From contig LNDW01000015.1 of the NCBI GenBank assembly GCA_001464815.1, positions 62,001 through 126,000 on the forward strand: a stretch of DNA of 64,000 nt, given 5' to 3'. Source of the DNA: Betaproteobacteria bacterium Ga0077527 (GTDB lineage: Bacteria > Pseudomonadota > Gammaproteobacteria > Burkholderiales > SG8-41). The position numbers and the translations under genes were made by a program. How positions within the stretch are numbered: position 1 is the first letter of the stretch; each line of letters opens with the position of its first letter. Shown here piece by piece: positions 36,208 to 43,926 of the stretch. The notes beneath the pieces were generated by a model. That model had not been told where the DNA came from. It saw nothing but the letters and a program-made list of their open reading frames with translations, and did no database searches.

Positions 36208-37122
36208 ATGAAACTGGTTACCTATTCGGCAAGCAAGCGCGGCACCAGGGCCATCGGCGTGATCGCCGCGGACGGCAGCGTCATCGACCTGGCATCGGCC
36301 GCAAAAAAGGCGCGGGTGAAACTGCCCTTCGCCGCCGACGACATGATCAGCCTGGTCGCGGCCGGCAAGAGCGGCCTCGCGCTGGTGAAAAAGGCGGTGT
36401 CGGGCTTCAAGACCGGCCACCACAAGATGAGCAAGGTCACGCTGCACGCGCCGATCCCGCGTCCGCGCAAGAACGTATTCTGCGTGGGCTGGAACTATGT
36501 CGAGCATTTCGAGGAAGGCGCCAAGGCACGCCCGCATGTGACGGAGATGCCCAAACATCCGGCCTTCTTCACCAAGCAGCCGCTGGCGGTGAATTCACCC
36601 TACGGCGATATCCCCTCGCATCCCGGTGTCACCGAGAAGCTGGACTGGGAAGTGGAAATGGCGATCGTCATCGGCAAGGGCGGCCGCAACATCAAGGAAG
36701 CCGATGCGATGAAGCATGTCTTCGGCTACATGATCGCCAACGACGTATCGGCGCGTGAAGTGCAGCGCCAGCACGGCCAGCAGTGGTTCAAGGGCAAGAG
36801 CCTCGACGGCCACTGCCCGATGGGTCCCTGGCTGACCACCGCCGACGAAGTGAAGAACCCGCAGAACCTGCGCATCACCTGCCGCGTCAACGGCGTGACC
36901 AAGCAGGATTCGAACACCAGCTATATGTATTTCAAGATTCCGCGGCTGATCGCCGAGATGTCGGCCGGACTGACGATGGAACCGGGCGACCTGTTCCTGA
37001 CCGGCACGCCGGCCGGTGTCGGTCACGCACGCAATCCGCCGGAGTTCATGAAAGCCGGTGATATTCTGGAGACTGAAGTCGAAGGGCTTGGGCTGCTGCG
37101 TAACAAAATTGCGGCGAAATAA
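36208..37122 (+). CDS. Fumarylacetoacetate hydrolase family protein
   Basis: A 304-residue FAH-fold enzyme acting on 2-oxo acids or acylpyruvates. The metal site is built from the Glu/Glu/Asp set in the KLDWEVEMAIVIGKGGR stretch and DVSAREVQ; GYMIANDVSAREVQRQHGQQ, CPMGPWLTT and LFLTGTPAGVG are typical. AGGGAGG precedes the ATG, one base after the pip stop, so the two are coupled. It ends about 30 bp before a strong bidirectional terminator and closes the cluster. Confidence 0.93.
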   Translation: MKLVTYSASKRGTRAIGVIAADGSVIDLASAAKKARVKLPFAADDMISLVAAGKSGLALVKKAVSGFKTGHHKMSKVTLHAPIPRPRKNVFCVGWNYVEHFEEGAKARPHVTEMPKHPAFFTKQPLAVNSPYGDIPSHPGVTEKLDWEVEMAIVIGKGGRNIKEADAMKHVFGYMIANDVSAREVQRQHGQQWFKGKSLDGHCPMGPWLTTADEVKNPQNLRITCRVNGVTKQDSNTSYMYFKIPRLIAEMSAGLTMEPGDLFLTGTPAGVGHARNPPEFMKAGDILETEVEGLGLLRNKIAAK

Positions 37123-37153
37123 GTCGCTGGAAAAAAGCTTCCCCGCCCTGCAT

Positions 37154-37184
37154 AAAAAAGCGCCTGCTATTCAGGCGCTTTTTT
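37154..37184. terminator. Bidirectional terminator overlapping the 3' end of the PhaM-like gene
   Basis: AAAAAAGCGCCTG and CAGGCGCTTTTTT pair with a short loop, with A and T runs on either side. The minus-strand PhaM-like gene stops at 37167, so its last codons lie inside the stem; the + strand FAH gene terminates here as well. Confidence 0.9.
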
Positions 37185-37445
37185 CATGCTGTCCGCGGCA
37201 GCCTTGCCTGCGGCCTGCAGGCTTTCAAGCCCGGACTTCTGCATCTCCAGCGTCTTGATCGTCATCTGTACGAAACCGGTGTTCATGGTCAGCCAGGTTT
37301 CGACAGCCTTCAGTTCGGCTATCTTTTTCTCGAGGTCTTCGACATTCATCGTGGGCGCGACCATGCCGGGTATCGGGAAACCCATCGGGTTCCACATCTT
37401 TTGCATGAATTCGAAAAAGTCCTGCGGGTTGTTCTGCTCGGCCAT
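37167..37445 (-). CDS. phaM: PhaM-like polyhydroxyalkanoate granule regulatory protein
   Basis: A 92-residue helical protein. The WNPMGFPIPGMVAPTMNVED stretch followed by LEKKIAELKAVETWLTMN matches the conserved N-terminal part of PhaM, which activates PHA synthase and links granules to the nucleoid. The basic AAKKP-type C-terminal DNA-binding tail of Ralstonia PhaM is missing: this protein ends KAAADSMKKAPE. GGGAG precedes the ATG. The shortened form may keep the synthase-contact role but not DNA binding. It is not next to phaC. Confidence 0.78.
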   Translation of the reverse strand: MAEQNNPQDFFEFMQKMWNPMGFPIPGMVAPTMNVEDLEKKIAELKAVETWLTMNTGFVQMTIKTLEMQKSGLESLQAAGKAAADSMKKAPE

Positions 37446-37485
37446 GATGCGCTCCCGTTGATGACAGGATGATTATAGGCCGCGT

Positions 37486-37869
37486 TCAGACGGCTTCGTC
37501 ACCCTGCTCGATACGCACCGTGTCGCCGTCGCGGGCGCTTTCAAGCACCGAGGGATCACCGCGCAGGCGGCCCAGCACATTGCAGGGACTGACCAGCCGG
37601 CATTCATTACCCTGCGAGATGGGTGTACGGCCCCAGGGCAGCGCCAGCGCGCCGCCATCCACCCAGAAACAGACGGTGCCCGGCGGTACCACCTGCAGGG
37701 CACCGGGTTCCAGCGCCGCCTTCACCGGCAGGGAAAAATAAACCTCTTCGCCCCAGGTATTGATGCTCGATTCACATGGCAGGGCGGCAAGCAGCCGCCG
37801 GGTGGTGGCGCCGGGATCGAGATCGGCCAGTACTGAACCACCGGGCCAGGTGATGCGGATGCTGGTCAA
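37486..37869 (-). CDS. Cyclophilin-like fold protein (DUF3830 / TM1367-like)
   Basis: A 127-residue cytosolic beta-barrel protein. ALPCESSINTWGEEVYFSLP and the PWGRTPISQGNECRLVSPCN segment are typical of the small cyclophilin-like superfamily that includes DUF3830 and TM1367. Prolyl isomerase activity has not been shown for the family. The start is a TTG at 37869 (TTGACCAGC), 15 bp after the lytic transglycosylase stop on the same strand, so they may be co-transcribed. Confidence 0.8.
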   Translation of the reverse strand: MTSIRITWPGGSVLADLDPGATTRRLLAALPCESSINTWGEEVYFSLPVKAALEPGALQVVPPGTVCFWVDGGALALPWGRTPISQGNECRLVSPCNVLGRLRGDPSVLESARDGDTVRIEQGDEAV

Positions 37870-37884
37870 GGCAATGATGCCTTG

Positions 37885-38631
37885 TCAGATCCTCTCGCCC
37901 AGCGGAGATTCCACCTGGCGCTCGCGCCGCTGTGACACCCGGGTGGCCGTCGGTGCCGGCCCGGTCATGTTCGCAACCACCTGCTGCAGGCGCTGCTTCT
38001 CGCCCAGCACCTTGGTGGTGTAAGTGTCGTTGTCGTCATTCAACGCGCCGGCATACATCTGCAGTGCGATGCCGAGGTTGCCCGTCTTGGTGAAATATTC
38101 CTTGAGGATGCGGGTACCGACGCGGATGTTGGCTTCCGGGTCGAACACGGCGCGCTCGCCGCCGAAGGCCGCCAGCTTGTCGCCATGAAAACGCGGGATG
38201 ATCTGCATCAGGCCCTTGGCACCCATCACGCTCTCGGCGATCGGGTTGTAGCGCGACTCGACCGCGATCACCGCCATGATCAGCAGCGGGTCGAGGCCGA
38301 CACGGCCGCCCTCGGCGTGGGCGATGCGGACAAAGTCCAGGGTCAGTTCCTGGGCGACCTTGTAGCGCTTGGCCAGAAACTCGGCCAGGGCGACATGGCG
38401 CTCATTGTCGGCAGGCACGGCCTCGGGCTGGGCCAGAATCGCGGTGGCTTCCTGCTGTACGACAGCCAGCGCCGAGCCCAATACGCGGACTCCAAGCCGT
38501 TCTTCAAGCAATACGATCAGGGTGGAGAGGCTGGTCAGGACGAGGACCAGCGTAAGCAACTGGCGGACCCGGGGCAGGGCATCTGCCGGGCGGTCTGCTG
38601 CGGATGTTTCTGGAATCGATTTTGCAAACAT
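37885..38631 (-). CDS. Membrane-anchored lytic transglycosylase (SLT domain)
   Basis: A 248-residue protein with an N-terminal membrane span (about residues 26-46, LLTLVLVLTSLSTLIVLL) and a periplasmic SLT domain. The catalytic Glu is in AVESRYNPIAES, followed by GAKGLMQIIP and DPEANIRVGTRIL, the goose-type lysozyme fold signatures. It would cut murein glycan strands to 1,6-anhydro products. AGGAGG lies 6 bp before ATG 38631. Upstream is a promoter with the same geometry and operator as that of nrdA, which hints at co-regulation with deoxynucleotide supply. Confidence 0.92.
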   Translation of the reverse strand: MFAKSIPETSAADRPADALPRVRQLLTLVLVLTSLSTLIVLLEERLGVRVLGSALAVVQQEATAILAQPEAVPADNERHVALAEFLAKRYKVAQELTLDFVRIAHAEGGRVGLDPLLIMAVIAVESRYNPIAESVMGAKGLMQIIPRFHGDKLAAFGGERAVFDPEANIRVGTRILKEYFTKTGNLGIALQMYAGALNDDNDTYTTKVLGEKQRLQQVVANMTGPAPTATRVSQRRERQVESPLGERI

Positions 38632-38729
38632 GCAAAACCTCCTTTCAGATGGCACGGCCGGTAGGGCGGCGCCGGTGGTTACCTCGCTACGGTAACGGTG
38701 GTTCTCCTTAAGACTCGTTCAGCCCAATA

Positions 38730-38795
38730 CCACTACAGGTTGTGGGCCACTCAAAAAAGCTGCGCAATTCTAGGGGTTCAACCTGACCCCCGCAA
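38730..38795 (-). promoter_or_regulatory. Promoter with NrdR-box-like operator, lytic transglycosylase gene
   Basis: Minus strand: -35 TTGCGG (38795-38790), 17 bp spacer, -10 TAGAAT (38772-38767), 21 bp, then CCACAACCTGTAGTGG (38745-38730). The palindrome fits the NrdR core CAC-W-A-N2-T-N-T-W-GTG. Distance and elements are the same as at nrdA. Confidence 0.75.
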
Positions 38796-38890
38796 CCCGA
38801 AATCGAAATTTCAGGCCGGTTTTGCGGGGTGTCGGCGAAATTTGCGGAGGCGGAGTTTAACGGATTAACTTTCCGCAACGCAACATATTT

Positions 38891-38920
38891 TAAACCATTG
38901 TTTTTAAACAATAATTTAAG
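38891..38920 (+). repeat. AT-rich motif copy E
   Basis: TAAACCATTGTTTTTAAACA followed by ATAATTTAAG. It has an internal inverted symmetry (ATTGTTTTTAAACAAT). Confidence 0.45.
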
Positions 38921-39033
38921 AAATTATCGAGATCATCCGGGTAAAACTCAAGATAACGCCGCATCTTTGAGCTGGCGGGCGGCGCCGAGTTCCGGCAATC
39001 GAGGGCAATGGCCTCAATCATAAAATTTTATTA

Positions 39034-39050
39034 TTAAAAACAATTACTTA
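39034..39050 (-). repeat. AT-rich motif copy B, containing a stop codon
   Basis: TAAGTAATTGTTTTTAA on the minus strand; the 17 bp are identical to 17089-17105. The central TAA (39046-39044) is the stop of the oxidoreductase-like gene, in the same register as for greB. Confidence 0.65.
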
Positions 39051-39220
39051 ATAACACCTTCCGGGATGATCCCATGACGTAACTGCCAGTCTTCTAGGGC
39101 CTTTTCGTAGTTAGTGAGTGCTTCCCAGTACCGGTCATAAACGCAGGGATCGCAGCCACTCTGGCAGCACTGCCAGGGTTCCGGCTCCTCGGGTTTGACC
39201 GGCTGCGGATCGTCGATCAC
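39044..39220 (-). CDS. Oxidoreductase-like (PF09791-type) small Cys-rich protein
   Basis: A 58-residue protein with the pattern WQCCQSGCDPCVYDRYWEAL: Cys-Cys-x3-Cys-x2-Cys-Val, the signature of the oxidoreductase-like N-terminal domain family also found in mitochondrial OXLD1. The function is unknown; Cys residues may bind metal or be redox-active. It starts at GTG 39220 with a GTGA overlap to the upstream gene, so it is the last cistron of the ECF-sigma operon. The frame is open further upstream but that part is antisense to a good gene. Confidence 0.75.
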   Translation of the reverse strand: MIDDPQPVKPEEPEPWQCCQSGCDPCVYDRYWEALTNYEKALEDWQLRHGIIPEGVIK

Positions 39221-40080
39221 GGTTGCCCGGCCTCCGGCAGGCGCTCGTCCGGGAAACGTTTGTGGAACTCGGCGGCGACCGCCTCGGCTTCGGTCAGACG
39301 TTGCGCGCGGCGCAGTTCGAGGATGCGCTGCAGCCATTGGGCTGCCGGTTTGCCGACGAGATCCTGCCAGGGTGCGGGTGGCGCGGAAATCGCCACGGCC
39401 GGTGAACGGGCGCCGGCGGCATCGGCGCTTGCCGCCGGCGCCCGCATCAGGGCCCGGGGTGCGGCAGCCGGTGCTTCGGCGCTGCGCAATTCGCCAGTCG
39501 CACCCTGGCTGGCCATGGCCGCGGCTTCGCTGCGCGCCATCATCGGCGGCTGTGCCGCTAGCGCCGGAGCAGCGGGCGCTTCAGCCACGGCCGGCGGGGC
39601 GGGACGTTTTTCCGCGGCAAATGCCTGGAGTTCGGCTGGAGTCTGGGCTGGCGCCATTGTTGGCCCGGCAGGTGAAGCCGTGGCGGGGGCGGCAACCGAC
39701 ATCGCCGGCGGCGCAGCGGCTTCACCCATGACTTCAGCTTTGGCCGCAGGCTGCTTGTTCTCCGTGCTGCCGTCACTGCCGCCATGACTGATGGCAGGCA
39801 GCGGCTGATCCAGCCGATCGGCGCCCTGCTCGCGCATCGTGGTCACCACACTGACGGAAAGCACCAGCACCGCGGCCAGCGCCAGCGGCATCTGCCAGCG
39901 GCGGCGTACTGCGAGCGGACGCGGGCCACTGCCCGCTTCGCGGCGGGCTGCGGCGCGGATCAGGCCATCCAGCCGTGCCGGCGGTCCTGCTTCGGCACCC
40001 GCCCGGTAGGCAGCGTCGAGTTGCGGATCGCGTGTCATGCCATCAGCACTTTCGTTCGTATTCCGCGATTTCTGGTTCAT
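39217..40080 (-). CDS. Putative anti-sigma factor with Ala/Pro-rich periplasmic region
   Basis: A 287-residue single-span membrane protein. A cytosolic N-terminus (MTRDPQLDAAYRAGAEAGPP, about 15-62) precedes one membrane span near residues 63-85 (QMPLALAAVLVLSVSVVTTM), then a long Ala/Pro-rich, low-complexity periplasmic linker (about 95-235) and a folded C-terminus with WLQRILELRRAQRLTEAEA. The layout fits an anti-sigma factor, though no zinc HxxxCxxC motif is visible. The ATG overlaps the sigma-factor stop as ATGA, consistent with control of that sigma factor. Confidence 0.7.
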   Translation of the reverse strand: MNQKSRNTNESADGMTRDPQLDAAYRAGAEAGPPARLDGLIRAAARREAGSGPRPLAVRRRWQMPLALAAVLVLSVSVVTTMREQGADRLDQPLPAISHGGSDGSTENKQPAAKAEVMGEAAAPPAMSVAAPATASPAGPTMAPAQTPAELQAFAAEKRPAPPAVAEAPAAPALAAQPPMMARSEAAAMASQGATGELRSAEAPAAAPRALMRAPAASADAAGARSPAVAISAPPAPWQDLVGKPAAQWLQRILELRRAQRLTEAEAVAAEFHKRFPDERLPEAGQP

Positions 40081-40715
40081 GAATAAATCCCCCGGCGCAG
40101 CCTGGCGATGGCGTAACGCAGCCGGCTTTTTGCCGTCTCGCGGTTGACGCCGGTGGCTTCGGCGATTTCCTCGACGCTGAGTCCGCCTTCCTGCTGCAGC
40201 ACAAAGGCCTCACGCTGTTCCTGTGGCAGTTCATCCAGCAGCTCGAGCAGGCGCGCGGCTTGTTGACGCACTTCGGCCTGTGTTTCGGGCTGCGCCGAAC
40301 GCGGCGCTTCGGGTTCGTCGATGGCGGGCAGTGTCTCGTCGTCGAGCGAAACCGCGGCACTGTCATGGCGACGGAAATGGTCGATCAGCCGGTTGTGAGC
40401 AATACGGTAAAGCCAGGTGCTGAATTTCGCCTGCACGGTGTAGCCGCTGCGCGCACGGATCAGGTTCATCCACACATCCTGGAACAGCTCGTCCGCCAGC
40501 GCGGCATTGCGGCACTGGCGCAGCAGGTAGCGGTAGACACCGCCACGATGACGGTCGTAGAGACGATCAAAGGCGGCGGCATCACCATCGCCGTAGGCCA
40601 GCATCAGGGCCTCATCACCGGTATCGCCGGTATCTTCATCTGCGGTGCTCACGGAGGGCGAGTATGCAATCCCACCCGCCCCCGGGCAACCGCTGCGCAT
40701 TACCGCGACTGACAT
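40077..40715 (-). CDS. ECF-family RNA polymerase sigma factor
   Basis: A 212-residue sigma-70 family protein. Region 2 has DRLYDRHRGGVYRYLLRQ, DELFQDVWMNLIR and KFSTWLYRIAHNRLIDHFRR; region 4 has LPQEQREAFVLQQEGGLSVE and EIAEATGVNRETAKSRLRYA. It would direct transcription in response to a signal passed through the anti-sigma factor encoded next. ATG 40715 lies 4 bp after the upstream gene's stop (TAG at 40720), but a GTG at 40652 would give a shorter, more typical N-terminus. The middle linker is Asp/Glu/Pro-rich. Confidence 0.93.
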   Translation of the reverse strand: MSVAVMRSGCPGAGGIAYSPSVSTADEDTGDTGDEALMLAYGDGDAAAFDRLYDRHRGGVYRYLLRQCRNAALADELFQDVWMNLIRARSGYTVQAKFSTWLYRIAHNRLIDHFRRHDSAAVSLDDETLPAIDEPEAPRSAQPETQAEVRQQAARLLELLDELPQEQREAFVLQQEGGLSVEEIAEATGVNRETAKSRLRYAIARLRRGIYS

Positions 40716-40719
40716 ATCG

Positions 40720-41487
40720 CTAGCTCGGGTCAGGCACAAAACGCCCCGGAAAGGGCAGCGGCAGCGGACGTGCAACAGGCGGCAGGCGAATCACGCCCTG
40801 CGCCACGAGGTTGCTGTGGCTGTCGTAATAAATGGTGATCACTTCGGCGGGCGTGCTGCTCGCGCGCTCGAATCCGGTCATCGTCACCAGCGAACGTTCG
40901 CTTCGGCCGTGGCCGGTGCCAAGTCGCGCCGGTTTTTGTGCCATGGCCGGTGCCCCGGCACGCGACGCGCTGTCGGCCAGCGCCGGACCCGCACTCTCCG
41001 CGGCATGTGGTGCGGGCTGCGGCAGGACCACAGCGGGCGGTTCCGGCTTGCGGCGAAACACCGCGACGCCGATCACACCGACATGGTCGGGACGGCCGGT
41101 GCGCGCGGCATAACTGTCAGGCAGTGCGGTGAAATAGAACGCAGCGACACGGTCGAGGCTCTTGCGCCAGCCGTTCAGCGCATAGGCCTGTTGCGGACCG
41201 AGCACATAACCACCCTGCTCCCAGTCCGCGGTGTCGCCGCTCAGCACGTTGACACCATCGACCGCAATCACCGCCAGCATGTCATCAAGCTGGCGGTTGC
41301 GGATACGCACTTCGTATTCGTTGCCGGGCTGGCCGGCGACATAGTGCCGGCCTTCATGCAGGTACACCGGCAGTAACCGCTGCTGCACGCGGTCATACAC
41401 GGTGATGTCGGCACTGCGGCCGACGGCCTGTGCCACCGGTGGCATCAGGCTGGCGGCCAGCGCGGCCGCGATGATCAGGGTTTTCAT
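40720..41487 (-). CDS. Exported hypothetical protein at the head of the ECF-sigma operon
   Basis: A 255-residue protein with a signal peptide (cleavage near AQAVG, residue 21). A beta-rich conserved part (RSADITVYDRVQQRLLPVYL; GYVLGPQQAYALNGWRKS; VAAFYFTALPDSYAARTGRP) is followed by a Pro/Ala-rich tail that ends in a short conserved strand (EVITIYYDSHSNLVAQGVI). I do not recognise a named family. Its position suggests that it is a secreted sensor, effector or client of the sigma/anti-sigma pair. Confidence 0.72.
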   Translation of the reverse strand: MKTLIIAAALAASLMPPVAQAVGRSADITVYDRVQQRLLPVYLHEGRHYVAGQPGNEYEVRIRNRQLDDMLAVIAVDGVNVLSGDTADWEQGGYVLGPQQAYALNGWRKSLDRVAAFYFTALPDSYAARTGRPDHVGVIGVAVFRRKPEPPAVVLPQPAPHAAESAGPALADSASRAGAPAMAQKPARLGTGHGRSERSLVTMTGFERASSTPAEVITIYYDSHSNLVAQGVIRLPPVARPLPLPFPGRFVPDPS

Positions 41488-41600
41488 GTCGAGTCCTTTC
41501 CGGCGGAGTTGGTTTCAGGAGGGCAGAACGGTCCGCTGACAGGGCTGTAAACGGGACATGGCCGGATATGGGGTTAAGGTCCCCGTGATAAATTCCTGTG

Positions 41601-42194
41601 ATGGATGATTTAGTGCTTCGCGGCATGGCCAAGTGGCCAAACGTACCTTCGGTCTTCGGCTGGCTGTCGCTGACCCGCCGTGGCGACTGGCTGCTCAAGG
41701 GCGAACGGGTGAACAACCCCGGCATCTGCGATTTTTTCGGCCGCAACTACGGCCACGACGAACTCGGCCGCTGGTTTGTGCAGAACGGACCGCAGCGGGT
41801 TTATGTGCTGCTCGATTACACACCCTGGGTAATCCGCACGGCACAAGACGGCTTCCAGACGCACACTGGCAAGGCCATCGGCAATATCCAAGCAGCCTTC
41901 ATCGATGACGGCGGCGCGTTGCTGCTCGATACCGATCTCGGACCCGGCGTGGTGCATGACCGCGACCTCGATGCGCTGGTGTCGCACCTGGTCGATGCAC
42001 AAAACCGGACGCTGTCCGCAGCGGCCCTGGCCGAAGCTCTCGACAGCCTGCAATCAGGCCGCGCCACCGGGCTGAATCTCCTCACCGGTGACGGCGCCGT
42101 TGCCGTCGCGCCGCTGCGCGCAGCCGAAGCGGCCGCACGCTTCGGCTATGTACAACAGCCGCGGCAACCGGCCGGCGAAGCTGAATGCCATTGA
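41601..42194 (+). CDS. Conserved betaproteobacterial protein, DUF2946-like (tentative)
   Basis: A 197-residue cytosolic protein starting MDDLVLRGMAKWPNVPSVFG. I recall this opening and the later FVQNGPQRVYVLLDYTPWV from proteins annotated DUF2946 in Betaproteobacteria, but the link is from memory and may be wrong. The C-terminal half (about 115-197) has no clear relatives. A GTG lies one codon upstream. The gene is divergent from the ECF operon and 60 bp ahead of ltaE; function unknown. Confidence 0.6.
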   Translation: MDDLVLRGMAKWPNVPSVFGWLSLTRRGDWLLKGERVNNPGICDFFGRNYGHDELGRWFVQNGPQRVYVLLDYTPWVIRTAQDGFQTHTGKAIGNIQAAFIDDGGALLLDTDLGPGVVHDRDLDALVSHLVDAQNRTLSAAALAEALDSLQSGRATGLNLLTGDGAVAVAPLRAAEAAARFGYVQQPRQPAGEAECH

Positions 42195-42254
42195 TTTCAT
42201 CACCGAACTCCGGATGAATATTTTCAAAACCGAAACACGAAAGCGACCGCGACC

Positions 42255-43298
42255 ATGAATACCCCGATAGATCTGCGCACCGATACCGTGACCCGGCCGA
42301 CAGCGGAAATGATGGTCGCGATGCAGAACGCCTCGCAGGGCGATGATTCCCGCGATGGCGACGAGACCGTGATCAAACTCGAAGCCCTTGCCGCACAACG
42401 CACCGGCAAGGAGGCCGGCCTTTACATGCCCAGCGGCACGATGACCAACCTGGTCGCGGTGCTGGCCCACACTTCGCGCGCCGGTGAAGTGCTGCTCGAG
42501 CGCGGCGCCCACATGCTCAATACCGAACTCGGCGGCCTCGCCGCGGTGGCCGGCGTGTTCTACAAGGGTATTGCGGGCACACGCGGCGCGATGGACGAGG
42601 ATGCGCTGCGCGAAGCCGTCCGGCCGATGACCCGCAACAACTTCGGCACCGCGCTGATCTGCATGGAGACCACGCACAACGGCGCCGGCGGCACGGTGTT
42701 GCCGCTCGCGCACATGGCTCGGGTACATGCACTGGCGCGCGAGAACGGCGTGCCGGTGCACACCGACGGCGCGCGTCTGTTCAACGCCGCGGCAGCGCTG
42801 GGTGTCCCGGTTGCAGAGATCGCGGCGCACACCGACTCGGTGTGTTTCTGCGTGTCGAAGGGACTTTCCGCGCCGGTCGGATCAGTCCTGTGCGGGAGCA
42901 AAGCCTTCATCGAACGCGCAAGGCCGTTCCGGCGCATGGTTGGCGGCAACATGCGCCAGGCCGGTTCGATAGCCGCCGCCGGCATCGTCGCCATCGAAAC
43001 CATGGCGCAGCGCCTCAGCGATGATCATCACCGTGCGCGCGCGCTGGCCGCGGGTTTTCACGGCATCGATGCACAGCTGATTGATCCGGCGACCGTGGAA
43101 ACCAACATCGTGCGCATCAGCGTCGCACACAGCGGACGCAGCGCGATGCAATGGTCGGAAGCGTTCAAGGCCCGGGGTGTCGCAGTCAGTCCCGCTGATG
43201 CGCGGTCACTGCGTTTTGTCACGCATCGCCACATCGGCGACGCCGAAGTGGTGCATACGGTGAAAGCCTGCGCGGAAATCCGTGCTGAAATCGGCTAG
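42255..43298 (+). CDS. ltaE: Low-specificity L-threonine aldolase
   Basis: A 347-residue PLP enzyme that cleaves threonine or allo-threonine to glycine and acetaldehyde. DLRTDTVTRPT at the start, GDETVIKLE, PSGTMTNLVA near residue 60, VHTDGARLFNA and the Schiff-base Lys in CVSKGLSAPVGS are all present. It would be a cytosolic tetramer. The ribosome site is weak. After its stop, a 262 bp gap holds an AT-rich motif copy and a small hairpin before the convergent H1-like gene. Confidence 0.95.
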   Translation: MNTPIDLRTDTVTRPTAEMMVAMQNASQGDDSRDGDETVIKLEALAAQRTGKEAGLYMPSGTMTNLVAVLAHTSRAGEVLLERGAHMLNTELGGLAAVAGVFYKGIAGTRGAMDEDALREAVRPMTRNNFGTALICMETTHNGAGGTVLPLAHMARVHALARENGVPVHTDGARLFNAAAALGVPVAEIAAHTDSVCFCVSKGLSAPVGSVLCGSKAFIERARPFRRMVGGNMRQAGSIAAAGIVAIETMAQRLSDDHHRARALAAGFHGIDAQLIDPATVETNIVRISVAHSGRSAMQWSEAFKARGVAVSPADARSLRFVTHRHIGDAEVVHTVKACAEIRAEIG

Positions 43299-43387
43299 GC
43301 ACTGTCAGGGAATATGTCCGGTTCGAAGGCCTGTCCGGGGGCGTCAAGCCGCCTTTGGGCTTGCTGAGAATATTTGACAAACCTGTA

Positions 43388-43410
43388 TAACCTATTGTTT
43401 TTGTTTACTT
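43388..43410 (+). repeat. AT-rich motif copy F
   Basis: TAACCTATTGTTTTTGTTTA begins here in the gap after ltaE. The AACCTATTGTTTT part also occurs (minus strand) in the rubrerythrin leader (copy G). Confidence 0.45.
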
Positions 43411-43560
43411 TTTTACACAATAATCAAGAGGTAAGCTGACGCCCTGCCTTGTCCGGCTGGAACAGATTGGGTATCTTTCCCGTCCTGCTGTTGAGGATCA
43501 GGTTCAGGTCTGACAGCGGATTTGGCTACTCCCGTGTCCGAATCCGCGATCAGGCTGGTG

Positions 43561-43878
43561 TCAGGGTTTGTTTCCCATCGGGAACGGCCAGGCGCCGGGA
43601 ATCGCGATCGGACGGACAGCTGCGGTAGCCGGAGCCACTGATTTGGGTGCCGGTTTTTTTGCAGCAGTGCGTTTCTTTACCGCAGGCTTTTTCTTGACTG
43701 CTTTTTTCTCAGCCGGCTTTCGAGCCGGCTTTTTTTTGCCCGCCTTTTTTGCCGCCTTCTTGCGGCTTGCCGGTTTTGCCGCGGCCTTGCGCTGCACCTT
43801 CTTAACGGTTTTTTTCTTCGGCGCGGCTTTTTTCTTTGCCACCCTTTTCTTCGATGCCTTTTTCTTCGCTTTTGCCAT
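43561..43878 (-). CDS. Histone H1-like Lys/Ala-rich protein
   Basis: A 105-residue protein whose first 80 residues are a low-complexity array of KKAA, KKPA and KKR units, highly basic, ending in a Pro-rich tail (AIPGAWPFPMGNKP). This resembles the C-terminal domain of eukaryotic histone H1 and bacterial nucleoid proteins such as HctB/AlgP-type and Bpss/BpH2 of Burkholderiales, which bind DNA non-specifically. GGAGG precedes the ATG. A role in nucleoid compaction or gene silencing is likely. Confidence 0.8.
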   Translation of the reverse strand: MAKAKKKASKKRVAKKKAAPKKKTVKKVQRKAAAKPASRKKAAKKAGKKKPARKPAEKKAVKKKPAVKKRTAAKKPAPKSVAPATAAVRPIAIPGAWPFPMGNKP

Positions 43879-43926
43879 GATGGCCTCCGTTACGTCCTGC
43901 GGTTGTTCATGTGCCCGTGCCGGCTG

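Larger units (their letters stand above)
38632..39043. other. 412 bp gap upstream of the lytic transglycosylase gene
   Basis: Holds, from right to left, AT-rich motif copy B that ends the oxidoreductase-like gene, AT-rich copy E, a promoter-operator unit (38730-38795), and a leader of about 130 nt with a small GTTACC/GGTAAC hairpin (38678-38696). No additional gene is supported. Confidence 0.7.
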
